Below, piece after piece: positions 17,685 to 26,165 of a stretch of 64,000 nucleotides of DNA (positions are counted from its first letter, which is position 1; the number at the start of each line of letters is the position of its first letter). Location of the stretch: assembly GCF_002847825.1 (NCBI RefSeq), contig NZ_PKIZ01000003.1, positions 16,085 through 80,084 on the forward strand. The letters run 5' to 3'. The position numbers and the translations under genes were made by a program. A model generated the notes under the pieces. That model had not been told where the DNA came from, made no database searches, and worked only from the letters and a program-made list of their open reading frames with translations. This DNA comes from Kytococcus schroeteri (GTDB taxonomy: Bacteria > Actinomycetota > Actinomycetes > Actinomycetales > Dermatophilaceae).

Positions 17685-17691
17685 GTGACCG

Positions 17692-17697
17692 AGCGTA
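17692..17697 (-). promoter_or_regulatory. -10 box of hmp (leaderless)
   Basis: TACGCT on the minus strand, 7 bases before the hmp ATG. Confidence 0.5.
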
Positions 17698-17783
17698 GTG
17701 CTGCCCGGCGTCGGACTTCCGGAGGTGTCCCCCCCTCACCCGGTACACCGCGCACCGCCCGCGACGCGCGGCGCGCAGGGCAC

Positions 17784-17789
17784 TACGTT
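17784..17789 (+). promoter_or_regulatory. -10 box of the malic enzyme gene (leaderless)
   Basis: TACGTT ends 6 bases before the ATG at 17796; no Shine-Dalgarno sequence is present. Confidence 0.5.
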
Positions 17790-17795
17790 GGCTCC

Positions 17796-19628
17796 ATGCC
17801 TCGCCAGTACCAGTTCCGCAACGAAGACGGCCACGAGACCGTCCAGATCGCCGTCCGCGGCCGCCAGGTCCTGGCGCGCCCCATGCTCAACCGCGGGTCC
17901 GCCTTCAGCCTCGAGGACCGCGACGCGCTGGGTCTGCGCGGCCTCATCCCGCCGGCGGTCAACACCATCGACGACCAGGTGCGCCGCTGCTACGGCCAGT
18001 TCCAGATGCAGCCCACCAACCTGGCCAAGTACGTGTACCTGAACTCGCTGCAGGACCTCAACGAGATCCTCTTCCACCGCCTGGTGGCCGAGCACCTCGA
18101 CGAGATGATGCCGATCATCTACACCCCCACCGTGGGTGAGGCCATCCAGCAGTTCTCCTCCACCTTCGACCGTCAGCGCGGCATCTACCTGTCCATCGAG
18201 GACCACGGCGGCGCCGAGGGCATCGCCTCCGCGCTGGCCGCCTACGGCAACGGCCCGGACGACGTGGACATCGTGGTGGTCACCGACTCCGAGGGCATCC
18301 TCGGCATCGGCGACCAGGGCGTGGGCGGCATCCGCATCGCCATCGGCAAGTCCGCCGTGTACACCACTGCGGCCGGCATCCACCCGATGCGGGTGCTCCC
18401 GGTGGTGCTCGACGTGGGCACCGACAACCCGGCCCTGCTGCACGACCCCAACTACCTGGGCCTGCGCCGTGACCGCGTGCGCGGCGAGGAGTACGAGGCC
18501 TTCATCGGCGACTTCGTGGAGGCCGTGCAGGAGCGCTTCCCCAAGGCCCTGCTGCACTGGGAGGACTTCGGCGCCTCCAACGCCCACAGCATCCTGGAGA
18601 CCTACCGCGACCAGGTGTGCTCGTTCAACGACGACATCCAGGGCACCGCTGCCGTCGTGGTGGCCTCCGCCCTGGCGGCGTGCAAGGCCAAGGGCGAGCA
18701 GCTCTCCGACCAGCGCGTGGTCATCCACGGCGCAGGCACCGCCGGCATCGGCATCGCCGACCTGATGCGCGACATCATGATCAGCGAGGGTCTGGACGCC
18801 GACGAGGCCACCCGCCGCTTCTGGGGCCTGGGCAGCCGCGGCCTCATCCACACCGGCGGCAGGATGCGCCCCTTCCAGGAGCGCTACGCCCGCCCCACCG
18901 ACGAGCTGGCCGACTGGCAGGCCGACGAGGACGGCAACTACTCGCTGGCCGAGACCGTGCGACAGGCCAAGCCGACCCTGCTCATCGGCACCTCCGCGCA
19001 GGCCGGGGCGTTCACCGAGGAGATCGTCCGCGAGATGACCTCGGTCACCGAGCGGCCCATCATCCTGCCGCTGAGCAACCCCACCGCCAAGGCCGAGGCC
19101 GTGCCGGAGGACCTGCTGGAGTGGACCGACGGCGGCGCGCTCATCGCCACCGGGTCGCCGTTCAAGCCCGTGGTCCGCGACGGGGTGACCTACACCATCG
19201 CCCAGGCCAACAACGCGCTGGTGTTCCCCGGCATGGGGCTGGGCACCGTGGCCGTGCGCGCCACCCGCCTGACCGACGGCATGATCACCGCCGCCGCCCA
19301 GGCCGTGGCCGACATGACCACCGTGGGCACGCAGGGCGCGGCCGTGCTGCCCTCGATGCGGGAGCTGCGCTCGGTGTCCGCGGCCGTGGCCGAGCGCGTG
19401 GCCGCCGCCGCCGTCGAGGAGGGGGTGGCCACCCTGGAGCTGGACAACCCGCGCGAGACCATCGCCAACCTCATGTGGACCCCGGAGTACCCGGAGGTGG
19501 AGGTGGTGGACTCCATCGAGACGCCGAGCGCCCGTCCCACCGACCCGGGCGCCCAGGGCGTGCGGCACACCGGTGACGACTCGCCGCTGAGCCGCTGGCG
19601 CCCGCGCCTGCCGCGCCTGAAGGGCTGA
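17796..19628 (+). CDS. NAD(P)-dependent malic enzyme (large type)
   Basis: This 610-residue protein has the malic-enzyme signature IIYTPTVGEA near residue 110, FNDDIQGTAAVVVA (metal and substrate Asp residues) near 280, and the cofactor-binding GAGTAGIGIA near 312. It decarboxylates malate to pyruvate, linking the TCA cycle to pyruvate and NAD(P)H supply. The length fits the MaeA-like group. The last ~60 residues are a polar tail unlike the core. NAD versus NADP preference cannot be read safely. The start at 17796 is fixed by the upstream -10 box and the family N-terminus. Confidence 0.92.
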   Translation: MPRQYQFRNEDGHETVQIAVRGRQVLARPMLNRGSAFSLEDRDALGLRGLIPPAVNTIDDQVRRCYGQFQMQPTNLAKYVYLNSLQDLNEILFHRLVAEHLDEMMPIIYTPTVGEAIQQFSSTFDRQRGIYLSIEDHGGAEGIASALAAYGNGPDDVDIVVVTDSEGILGIGDQGVGGIRIAIGKSAVYTTAAGIHPMRVLPVVLDVGTDNPALLHDPNYLGLRRDRVRGEEYEAFIGDFVEAVQERFPKALLHWEDFGASNAHSILETYRDQVCSFNDDIQGTAAVVVASALAACKAKGEQLSDQRVVIHGAGTAGIGIADLMRDIMISEGLDADEATRRFWGLGSRGLIHTGGRMRPFQERYARPTDELADWQADEDGNYSLAETVRQAKPTLLIGTSAQAGAFTEEIVREMTSVTERPIILPLSNPTAKAEAVPEDLLEWTDGGALIATGSPFKPVVRDGVTYTIAQANNALVFPGMGLGTVAVRATRLTDGMITAAAQAVADMTTVGTQGAAVLPSMRELRSVSAAVAERVAAAAVEEGVATLELDNPRETIANLMWTPEYPEVEVVDSIETPSARPTDPGAQGVRHTGDDSPLSRWRPRLPRLKG

Positions 19629-19649
19629 GGCAGGCCACAGGTACGGCGA

Positions 19650-19683
19650 GAGGGCCGGCTCCCCGGGTGGGGAGCCGGCCCTC
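19650..19683. terminator. Bidirectional terminator, 15-bp perfect stem
   Basis: Arms 19650-19664 and 19669-19683 pair perfectly around GGGT. It lies between the convergent malic enzyme (+) and surface-protein (-) genes. Confidence 0.82.
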
Positions 19684-19700
19684 GGCCGTGGGTGCGTGCG

Positions 19701-20408
19701 TCAGTTGTTGCGACGCAGGCGGGTGGCGCCGACGGTGGCGGCACCGGCCAGCAGCAGACCCGCACCGGCCAGGCCGGCGGTGGCGGTGTTGTCCTCACCC
19801 ATGTAGCCGGTGTCCACCGGGGGGCCGGGCTCCGGCTTCGGCTCGGGCTTGGGCTCCGGCTTCGGCTTGGGCTCGGGCTTCGGCTCCGGCTTGGGGGCCG
19901 GCTTGTCGCCACCCAGGTCGTCGCCCTGGAAGGTCACGTTCGCCAGCTTCACGTTGCAGGACGGCACGTTGTTCTCGTGGTAGACGAACTCCGGGCCGAC
20001 CAGGGTCACCGGGTTGGTCTTGCCGAAGTCACCCTCCTTGATGGTGTGGGTGCCGGTCAGGGTGACGGTGCCGCCGGCCTTGAGGGTGTCCTGCTTGGTG
20101 GTGAGGGAGTAGTAGGCGGCACCGCCGTTGGCGTCCGTGTACGGGGCGCTGAAGGCGTGGAAGGGGACGTTCGACTTGGTGCCGTTCTTCAGCACGACGG
20201 TCAGGGTGATCTTGTCACCGGCGCTGGCCTTGCCGTTGCCGTCGACGTCGGTGATCTTGTGCGAGCCGCTCCCCGTGAACTTGGTGCAGGTCGGCAGGTT
20301 GTCCTGAGCCCCCGGAGCGGCCTGGGCGGCGGTGCCACCGGCGAAGGTCAGGCCGGCCACGGCCACGGCGGCGGCCAGGGAGCCACCGGCGATCTTGGTG
20401 ATGGTCAT
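19701..20408 (-). CDS. Surface protein with Pro/Lys/Glu stalk and possible sorting signal
   Basis: This 235-residue protein is preceded by AAAGGGA. It has a Sec signal (to ~AAQAAP, residue 31). An Ig-like or uncharacterised domain with two cysteines follows and contains DVDGNGKASAGD, which matches a dockerin/EF-hand calcium loop. Residues ~170-195 are (PKPE)n repeats that probably span the wall. The end reads PPVDTG, ~25 residues, an Ala/Gly/Leu membrane segment and RLRRNN, which has the layout of a sortase sorting signal although the motif is not LPxTG. The role is unknown; adhesion or a wall structural protein are possible. Confidence 0.68.
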   Translation of the reverse strand: MTITKIAGGSLAAAVAVAGLTFAGGTAAQAAPGAQDNLPTCTKFTGSGSHKITDVDGNGKASAGDKITLTVVLKNGTKSNVPFHAFSAPYTDANGGAAYYSLTTKQDTLKAGGTVTLTGTHTIKEGDFGKTNPVTLVGPEFVYHENNVPSCNVKLANVTFQGDDLGGDKPAPKPEPKPEPKPKPEPKPEPKPEPGPPVDTGYMGEDNTATAGLAGAGLLLAGAATVGATRLRRNN

Positions 20409-20461
20409 GGGATCCCTTTCGTTGTCACGCACGCACGTACGTGATGTGTGGACGCCCCGGG

Positions 20462-20509
20462 GAAGACGTGCCTCCCCGGCACGATGCCCGCTCCCGCGGG
20501 CACGTCTTC
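20462..20509. repeat. Inverted repeat in divergent intergenic region
   Basis: Arms 20462-20472 and 20499-20509 pair perfectly (11 bp), and a smaller GC-rich hairpin nests inside. It lies between divergent genes, so it ends neither transcript. The flanking 20432-20441 is a perfect 10-bp palindrome. Confidence 0.5.
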
Positions 20510-20601
20510 ACCATAGGGGCAACCGGACCCGTCCCTCTGCAACCCTCGGCGGAGACCTGCGCCCACCGCATCGACCCCTCGTGGGTGTCGGTGCCCACCC
20601 C

Positions 20602-20607
20602 TAGGGT
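20602..20607 (+). promoter_or_regulatory. -10 box of the TM0106-type nuclease gene (leaderless)
   Basis: TAGGGT ends 6 bases before the ATG at 20614. Confidence 0.45.
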
Positions 20608-20613
20608 GGCGCC

Positions 20614-23600
20614 ATGTTCCTCCTCGATGACGGGACGCTGGCCACCAGCGCCCAGGACCTCCGCCTGGCCAGCGAGTGCGAGTTCGCGCTGCTGCACCGC
20701 GTGGACGTCACGCTGGGCCGCGCCCCGCGCGAGGTGGCCGACGACCCGATGGCCGACCGCCTGGCGGAGCTGGGCACGGCCCACGAGACGCGCGAGCTGG
20801 AGCGGTTGCGCGAGCGGTTCGGTGCCGGTGTGGTGACCGGCGAGCGCCCGCGCGGTTTCACGTGGAACGCGCTGGCCGACGGCATGGCCTGGACGGTGCA
20901 GCAGTGCCGCCGCCCCGACGTGCAGGTGGTGCACCAGGCCCCCGTGCTGCTGGAGGGCACCACCGCCGACGGCACACCCCTGCTGCCCCTGAGCGGCATG
21001 GCCGACTTCGTGGTGCGCACCCCCGAGGGCTGGCGCGTGGGCGACACCAAGCTGGCCGCGCACTCCACCGTGGCCTCGATGCTGCAGGTGGCCGCCTACG
21101 CCGAGGCCCTCACGCGGCAGGGAGTGCCCGTGGCGCCCGAGGTGGAGCTGGTGCTGGGCACCGGCGCCGTGGACGCCCACCCGCTGGGCCCCACCGCCGC
21201 GGTGGTGCGTGACCGGTGGGCGCGGCTCTCCCGGTTGGTGACCGCGCACCGGGAGGGTGGCGCGTCGGTGGTCTGGGGCGCCGAGGGGGTGGCCGCCTGC
21301 GGGCGCTGCGACGTGTGCGCGCCCCGCGCCGCGGCGGGCGACGACCTGCTCGGCGTGGCCCGCATGTCGATGCCGCGACGCAAGGCCCTGCACGCCCACG
21401 GCATCACCACGATGGCGCAGCTGGCCACCGCCGAGCGGGGCCCGCGCGGCATCCGGCAGGCCGACTTCGAGGCGCTGCGCGACCAGGCCGCCCTGCAGGT
21501 ACGGGCCCGCGAGGCCACCGCCGCCGCACGGGAGGCCGACCCCGCGGCACCGGAGGTGGTGCTCAGCGAGGTGATCTCGGCCGAGGCGTTGGCCGCCCTG
21601 CCCGCGCCGAGCCCGGGGGACGTGTTCTTCGACTTCGAGGGCGACCCGCTGTGGCGGCCCGCGCCGGGGGCGCCGAGCGGGCTGGAGTACCTCTTCGGCG
21701 TGGAGGTGCTGGACGTGCCCGAGGGGGCTGACGTCGTCGGTGGTGACGACCCCGCCGCCTACGGGCCGCCCGACGAGCACGGCGCCCGGTACCGCGCGTG
21801 GTGGGCGCACGACCGCGCCGAGGAGGGCCGGGCGCTGGCGGACTTCCTGGACTGGCTGGCCGCTCGGCGCCGCCGTTACCCGGACCTGCACGTCTACCAC
21901 TACGCCGCCTACGAGGTGACCGCCCTCAAGCGGCTCACGGCGGTGCACGGCATCGGGGCCGAGCAGCTGGACGACCTGCTGCGCCAGCACGTGTTCGTGG
22001 ACCTCTACGCCACCGTGCGCGCAGGTGTGCGGGTGAGCCAGGCGAGCTACTCCATCAAGAAGCTGGAGCCGCTGTACATGCCCGCCCGCGGGGCCGACGG
22101 CGTGACCGGTGGGGCCGACTCGATCGTGGAGTACCAACGGTACTGCACCGCCCGCGACGCCGGGGAGGCCGAGCGCGCGGCCGGGATGCTGGAGCGCATC
22201 CGGGCGTACAACGAGCTGGACTGCGAGTCCACCTGGCGGCTGCGTGACTGGCTGCTCGCCCAGCGCGATGCCGTGGCGGACGCGAGTGGGGCGGAGGGCG
22301 CCTGCCCGGAGTGCACCGGCACCGAGAACCGCACCGGTGCTGAACTCGACAGTCGAGTTCAGCACCGGTGCGGAGTTCACGCCCAGGGGGACGGTGGCGG
22401 TCCGGACGGCGACGCCGAGGAACCCGGGCCCACAGTGCCCGAACCGGCGCTGCCCGAGACGCCGGAGGCCACCGCATCGGACCGGTGGGCAGCCGCGCAG
22501 GAGGCCGAGGAGCGCTTCCGCGCCCTGGGCCTGCCGCCGGCCGGCGAGCGCACCGGTGCCGAGCAGGCGCTGGCCATGGTGGGCGCCGCCCCGCAGTACT
22601 ACCGCCGCGAGCACAAGCCGCACTGGTGGGGGCACTTCGAGCGCCTGGCCCTGCCCGTGGCCGAGTGGCCGTTGACCTCCGGCGTGGCCACCGTGGACCG
22701 CGCCACCTGGACCGACGAGTGGGAGCGCCCCACCCCGCGCAGCAACCCGCGGCGCACCCTGGAGGTGCGCGTGGACACCGGCGGCCGACCGGTGCCGCCC
22801 GGCACGGGACTCGTGGCCGTGTTCGGCGCCCCGCACCCGCAGGGCCTGGTGCCCGAGGGCGGGTACCCCCACGTGGCGTGGCCCTCCTCGGCCGAGGTGA
22901 CCGACTCCCGCACCGACGCCGCCACCGGCCTGCAGGTGTGCACCGTGACCGTGCCCTGTCCGCGCCCCAGGGCGGACCGCCCCGAGGTGCCGCCCACCGA
23001 TGCAGTGCCCGTGGGCTTCGGCCCCACCGCCCCGCCGAGCACCACCCACCTGGACGCCGCCCTGCTGGAGCTGGCCGCCGGCGTGCTGGCCCACCGCGAC
23101 GCCAGCAGCACCGAGCCGCTGCCGGCCACCGCCGGGCTCGACGTGCTGGCCCGCCGCGCACCGCGGATCGACGGGGAGGCCCCGACCGGCGAGGACGGCC
23201 CCGGTGGCGACACCGGCAGCGACACGACCCCCGGGCCCGATGCCCGGCGCACCCTGCTGCCGCAGGTGGGCGACCCCGGCATCGAGACGCCCGTCGACGC
23301 CGTGACCGCCGCGGTGCAGATGCTGCAGAACAGCTACCTGGCCGTGCAGGGCCCGCCCGGCACCGGCAAGACCTACCTGGGCTCCCGCGTGGTGGCCGCC
23401 CTGGTGGCCCGCGGGTGGCGCGTGGGCGTGGTGGCGCAGTCGCACGCCGCGGTGGAGAACTTCCTGGCCGCCTGCGTGCGCGCCGGGGTGCCCGACGTGC
23501 GCGTGGGCAAGCAGGCCCGGCCGGAGAACGCGCAGGCCGCGTTCACCCGTATCAAGGGCTCCGGGCAGCCCGCGGCGTGGGTGGAGGAGCAGACCGCCGC

Positions 23601-24498
23601 CGGCCACGGGTTCGTGGTGGGCGGCACGGCGTGGACCTTCGCCAACCCCGCCCTGGATGCCGAGGGACTGGACCTGCTGGTGGTGGACGAGGCCGGCCAG
23701 TTCTCCCTGGCGCCGCTGCTGGCCGCCAGCCGGGCCGCCCGCAACCTCCTGCTGCTCGGCGACCCGCAGCAGCTGCCGCAGGTCTCCCAGGGCATCCACC
23801 CCGAGCCGCTCGACGACTCCGCGCTCGGCTGGCTCATCGGCTCCGAGCACGTGCTGCCCGAGCGGTTCGGCTACTTCCTGGACACCACCTGGCGCATGCA
23901 CCCCGAGCTCACCCGCCGCGTCTCCGCCCTGGCCTACGACGGCCGGCTGCGCTCCCACGAGCAGGTGACCGCCGGCCGCCGCATCGAGGGGGTGACCCCC
24001 GGCCTGCACGTGCGCGTGGTGGACCACCAGGACAACGCCGTGGCCAGCCCCGAGGAGGCCGACGAGGTGCTGCGGGTCGTGCAGGACCTGCTGGGCCGCA
24101 CGCTCACCGACGAGAACCTGCCGGCCGGCGAGCAGCAGCGCCCCCTCACCGAGGCCGACGTGCTGGTGGTGGCGCCGTACAACGCGCAGGTCGCCCTGCT
24201 GCGCACCACCCTGGAGCGGGCCGGTCTGGGCGAGGTGGCCGTGGGCACCGTGGACGCCTTCCAGGGCCAGGAGGCCCCGGTGGTGGTGCTCTCCATGACC
24301 GCATCGGCCCGCGACCGGGTCTCGCGCGGCATGGCCTTCCTGTTCGACGTGCACCGCCTCAACGTGGCCGTCTCCCGCGGACAGGTGGCCGCGTACGTGG
24401 TGCGCTCGGCGGCGCTCACCGACATCGCGCCGGCCTCGCCGCACGACCTGCTCACCCTGGGCGCCTTCCTGGAGCTCACCGCCGAATCCACCGGCTGA
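20614..24498 (+). CDS. TM0106-family RecB-like nuclease fused to superfamily I helicase
   Basis: This 1294-residue protein has a RecB/Cas4-like N-terminus: GMADFVVRT, then GDTKLA and a cysteine cluster CGRCDVC. A middle ribonuclease-H-like domain follows (DVFFDFEGDPLW ... YHYAAYEVTALKRL ... ELDCESTW). The C-terminal DNA2/UPF1-like helicase has Walker A GPPGTGKTYLG, Walker B VVDEAGQFS, LLGDPQQLPQ, the later VDAFQGQEA and LNVAVSR. The layout is that of the TM0106 family, presumed to process nucleic acid. The substrate is unknown. A 41-base palindrome interrupts the linker at residues ~573-586. It is a single leaderless gene without defence neighbours. Confidence 0.85.
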   Translation: MFLLDDGTLATSAQDLRLASECEFALLHRVDVTLGRAPREVADDPMADRLAELGTAHETRELERLRERFGAGVVTGERPRGFTWNALADGMAWTVQQCRRPDVQVVHQAPVLLEGTTADGTPLLPLSGMADFVVRTPEGWRVGDTKLAAHSTVASMLQVAAYAEALTRQGVPVAPEVELVLGTGAVDAHPLGPTAAVVRDRWARLSRLVTAHREGGASVVWGAEGVAACGRCDVCAPRAAAGDDLLGVARMSMPRRKALHAHGITTMAQLATAERGPRGIRQADFEALRDQAALQVRAREATAAAREADPAAPEVVLSEVISAEALAALPAPSPGDVFFDFEGDPLWRPAPGAPSGLEYLFGVEVLDVPEGADVVGGDDPAAYGPPDEHGARYRAWWAHDRAEEGRALADFLDWLAARRRRYPDLHVYHYAAYEVTALKRLTAVHGIGAEQLDDLLRQHVFVDLYATVRAGVRVSQASYSIKKLEPLYMPARGADGVTGGADSIVEYQRYCTARDAGEAERAAGMLERIRAYNELDCESTWRLRDWLLAQRDAVADASGAEGACPECTGTENRTGAELDSRVQHRCGVHAQGDGGGPDGDAEEPGPTVPEPALPETPEATASDRWAAAQEAEERFRALGLPPAGERTGAEQALAMVGAAPQYYRREHKPHWWGHFERLALPVAEWPLTSGVATVDRATWTDEWERPTPRSNPRRTLEVRVDTGGRPVPPGTGLVAVFGAPHPQGLVPEGGYPHVAWPSSAEVTDSRTDAATGLQVCTVTVPCPRPRADRPEVPPTDAVPVGFGPTAPPSTTHLDAALLELAAGVLAHRDASSTEPLPATAGLDVLARRAPRIDGEAPTGEDGPGGDTGSDTTPGPDARRTLLPQVGDPGIETPVDAVTAAVQMLQNSYLAVQGPPGTGKTYLGSRVVAALVARGWRVGVVAQSHAAVENFLAACVRAGVPDVRVGKQARPENAQAAFTRIKGSGQPAAWVEEQTAAGHGFVVGGTAWTFANPALDAEGLDLLVVDEAGQFSLAPLLAASRAARNLLLLGDPQQLPQVSQGIHPEPLDDSALGWLIGSEHVLPERFGYFLDTTWRMHPELTRRVSALAYDGRLRSHEQVTAGRRIEGVTPGLHVRVVDHQDNAVASPEEADEVLRVVQDLLGRTLTDENLPAGEQQRPLTEADVLVVAPYNAQVALLRTTLERAGLGEVAVGTVDAFQGQEAPVVVLSMTASARDRVSRGMAFLFDVHRLNVAVSRGQVAAYVVRSAALTDIAPASPHDLLTLGAFLELTAESTG
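22331..22371. repeat. 41-bp palindrome inside the nuclease-helicase gene
   Basis: Arms 22331-22350 and 22352-22371 are 20 bases each and perfectly complementary around a single central A. It lies in the linker between the ribonuclease-H-like and helicase domains. No second copy was found in the window. Confidence 0.9.
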
Positions 24499-24570
24499 GG
24501 GAGGCCGTTGAGCCCCCGCGCGGTCGAGCGGGATTGGCGCGCAGACCCCCGGGGGCCGCACACTTCTCCG

Positions 24571-26067
24571 ATGCCCACTGAACCGCTCCACCCCTCCACC
24601 TCCGGCGCCTCGCCGGCCAGCCGCCTGCCCGGCACCGCCGCCGAGTCCGGCTCGCAGGTGGTCATGCTCGCCCTCGTCGCCGCGCTCGGCGGCTTCCTGT
24701 TCGGCTTCGACTCCGCCGTCATCAACGGTGGCGTCAACGCCATCCAGCACCGCTTCGGCCTGTCGTCCTCCCTCATCGGCTTCACCGTGGCCATCGCCCT
24801 CCTCGGCGCGATGGTGGGTGCCTGGTTCGCCGGCACCGTCTCCGACCGCATCGGCCGCACCCGCGCCATGGTCGTGGCCGCCGTGCTGTTCACCGCCTCC
24901 TCGCTGGGCTGCTTCCTCACCGTCTCGGAGTGGGACCTCATGGCCTGGCGCTTCGTCGGCGGTGCCGGCATCGGCATGGCCTCCGTGCTGGCCCCGGCGT
25001 ACATCGCCGAGATCTCCCCGGCCCGCATCCGCGGCAAGCTCGGCTCGCTGCAGCAGCTGGCCATCGTCATCGGCCTGTTCGCCGCCCTGCTGGTGGACGC
25101 CTGGCTGGCCGAGCTGGCCGGCGGCGCCGCGCAGGACCTGTGGTTCGGCCTCGAGGCCTGGCGCTGGATGTTCCTCTCCGGCGTGGTGCCGGCCGTGGTC
25201 TACGGCGTGCTCGCCCTGAGCATCCCCGAGTCCCCCCGCTACATGGTGGGCAAGGGCCAGGTGGAGAAGGCCCGCCGCCTGCTCATCGACGTCATCGGCA
25301 CCCCCGAGGCCGAGGTGGAGGAGAAGGTGGCCGACATCCAGCGCACCCTCAACCTCGAGGAGCGCCAGTCGCTGTCCGACCTCAAGGGCGCCGCGGCCGG
25401 CCTCAAGCCCATCGTCTGGGTGGGCATCCTGCTGAGCGTCTTCCAGCAGTTCGTCGGCATCAACGTCATCTTCTACTTCGGTTCCACCCTGTGGCAGGCC
25501 GTCGGCTTCGAGGAGTCGCAGGCCCTGCTCATCAACGTGGGCACCTCGGTCACCAACATCGTGGTGACCATCGTGGCCATCCTGCTGGTGGACCGGGTGG
25601 GCCGCCGCCCGCTGCTGCTGGCCGGTTCGGCGGGCATGTTCCTCTCCCTGGCCACGATGGCGGTGGCGTTCTCCCAGGCCGTGGTGAGCGGCTCGGGTGA
25701 GACGCACACCGTCTCCCTGCCCGAGCCGTGGGGCGTCATCGCCCTGGTGGCGGCCAACCTGTTCATCGTGGCCTTCGGCATCACCTGGGGCCCGGTGGTG
25801 TGGGTGCTGCTGGGCGAGATGTTCCCCAACAAGATCCGCTCCCTGGCCCTCGGCGTGGCCGCTGCCGCGCAGTGGCTGGCCAACTTCGCCATCACCATGA
25901 GCTTCCCGCGCCTGGCCGAGGTGTCGCTCACCCTGGCCTACGGCCTGTACGCCGCGTTCGCCCTGCTCTCGCTGCTGTTCGTGTGGCGCTACGTGCAGGA
26001 GACCAACGGCAAGGAGCTGGAGGACATGGGCGAGGAGGCCATCGACGCCGTGCCCGCCCACGCCTGA
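24571..26067 (+). CDS. Sugar-porter MFS transporter
   Basis: This 498-residue protein has twelve expected membrane spans and the sugar-porter signatures: GGFLFGFDSAVINGG in span 1, DRIGRTRAM after span 2, PESPRYMVGKGQ before the central loop, FQQFVGINVIFYF in span 7, DRVGRRPLLL, and QETNGKELEDM in place of PETKG. It probably imports a hexose, pentose or polyol with protons. It stands alone with no sugar-catabolic gene nearby, so the substrate is open. The ATG at 24571 is chosen because the upstream in-frame segment lacks family similarity. Confidence 0.88.
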   Translation: MPTEPLHPSTSGASPASRLPGTAAESGSQVVMLALVAALGGFLFGFDSAVINGGVNAIQHRFGLSSSLIGFTVAIALLGAMVGAWFAGTVSDRIGRTRAMVVAAVLFTASSLGCFLTVSEWDLMAWRFVGGAGIGMASVLAPAYIAEISPARIRGKLGSLQQLAIVIGLFAALLVDAWLAELAGGAAQDLWFGLEAWRWMFLSGVVPAVVYGVLALSIPESPRYMVGKGQVEKARRLLIDVIGTPEAEVEEKVADIQRTLNLEERQSLSDLKGAAAGLKPIVWVGILLSVFQQFVGINVIFYFGSTLWQAVGFEESQALLINVGTSVTNIVVTIVAILLVDRVGRRPLLLAGSAGMFLSLATMAVAFSQAVVSGSGETHTVSLPEPWGVIALVAANLFIVAFGITWGPVVWVLLGEMFPNKIRSLALGVAAAAQWLANFAITMSFPRLAEVSLTLAYGLYAAFALLSLLFVWRYVQETNGKELEDMGEEAIDAVPAHA

Positions 26068-26106
26068 CACGCACGCCCCGTGGCCAGGTCACGGATTGGC
26101 AACGAT

Positions 26107-26138
26107 GGGGCCCCACCGCGACGTCGCGGTGGGGCCCC
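26107..26138. terminator. Terminator after the sugar porter
   Basis: Arms 26107-26121 and 26124-26138 (15 bp, perfect) with a two-base centre. It lies 40 bases after the sugar-porter stop and 28 before the next start. Confidence 0.75.
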
Positions 26139-26165
26139 GTCTGCGTCCGGCGGCAGGGTGCTGCC

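Noticed and set aside
17736..19568. 610-residue antisense frame over the malic enzyme gene
   Set aside because: The same length is coincidence; it is a compositional shadow of the malic enzyme codons.
20614..24498. Nuclease-helicase considered as part of a phage-defence island
   Set aside because: It stands alone between a surface protein and a sugar porter, has its own promoter and no defence partners.
20425..26070. Long antisense open frame (1881 codons) across the nuclease-helicase and sugar porter
   Set aside because: The product is rich in His, Gly, Gln and Val with no domain, and it spans two well-supported plus-strand genes.
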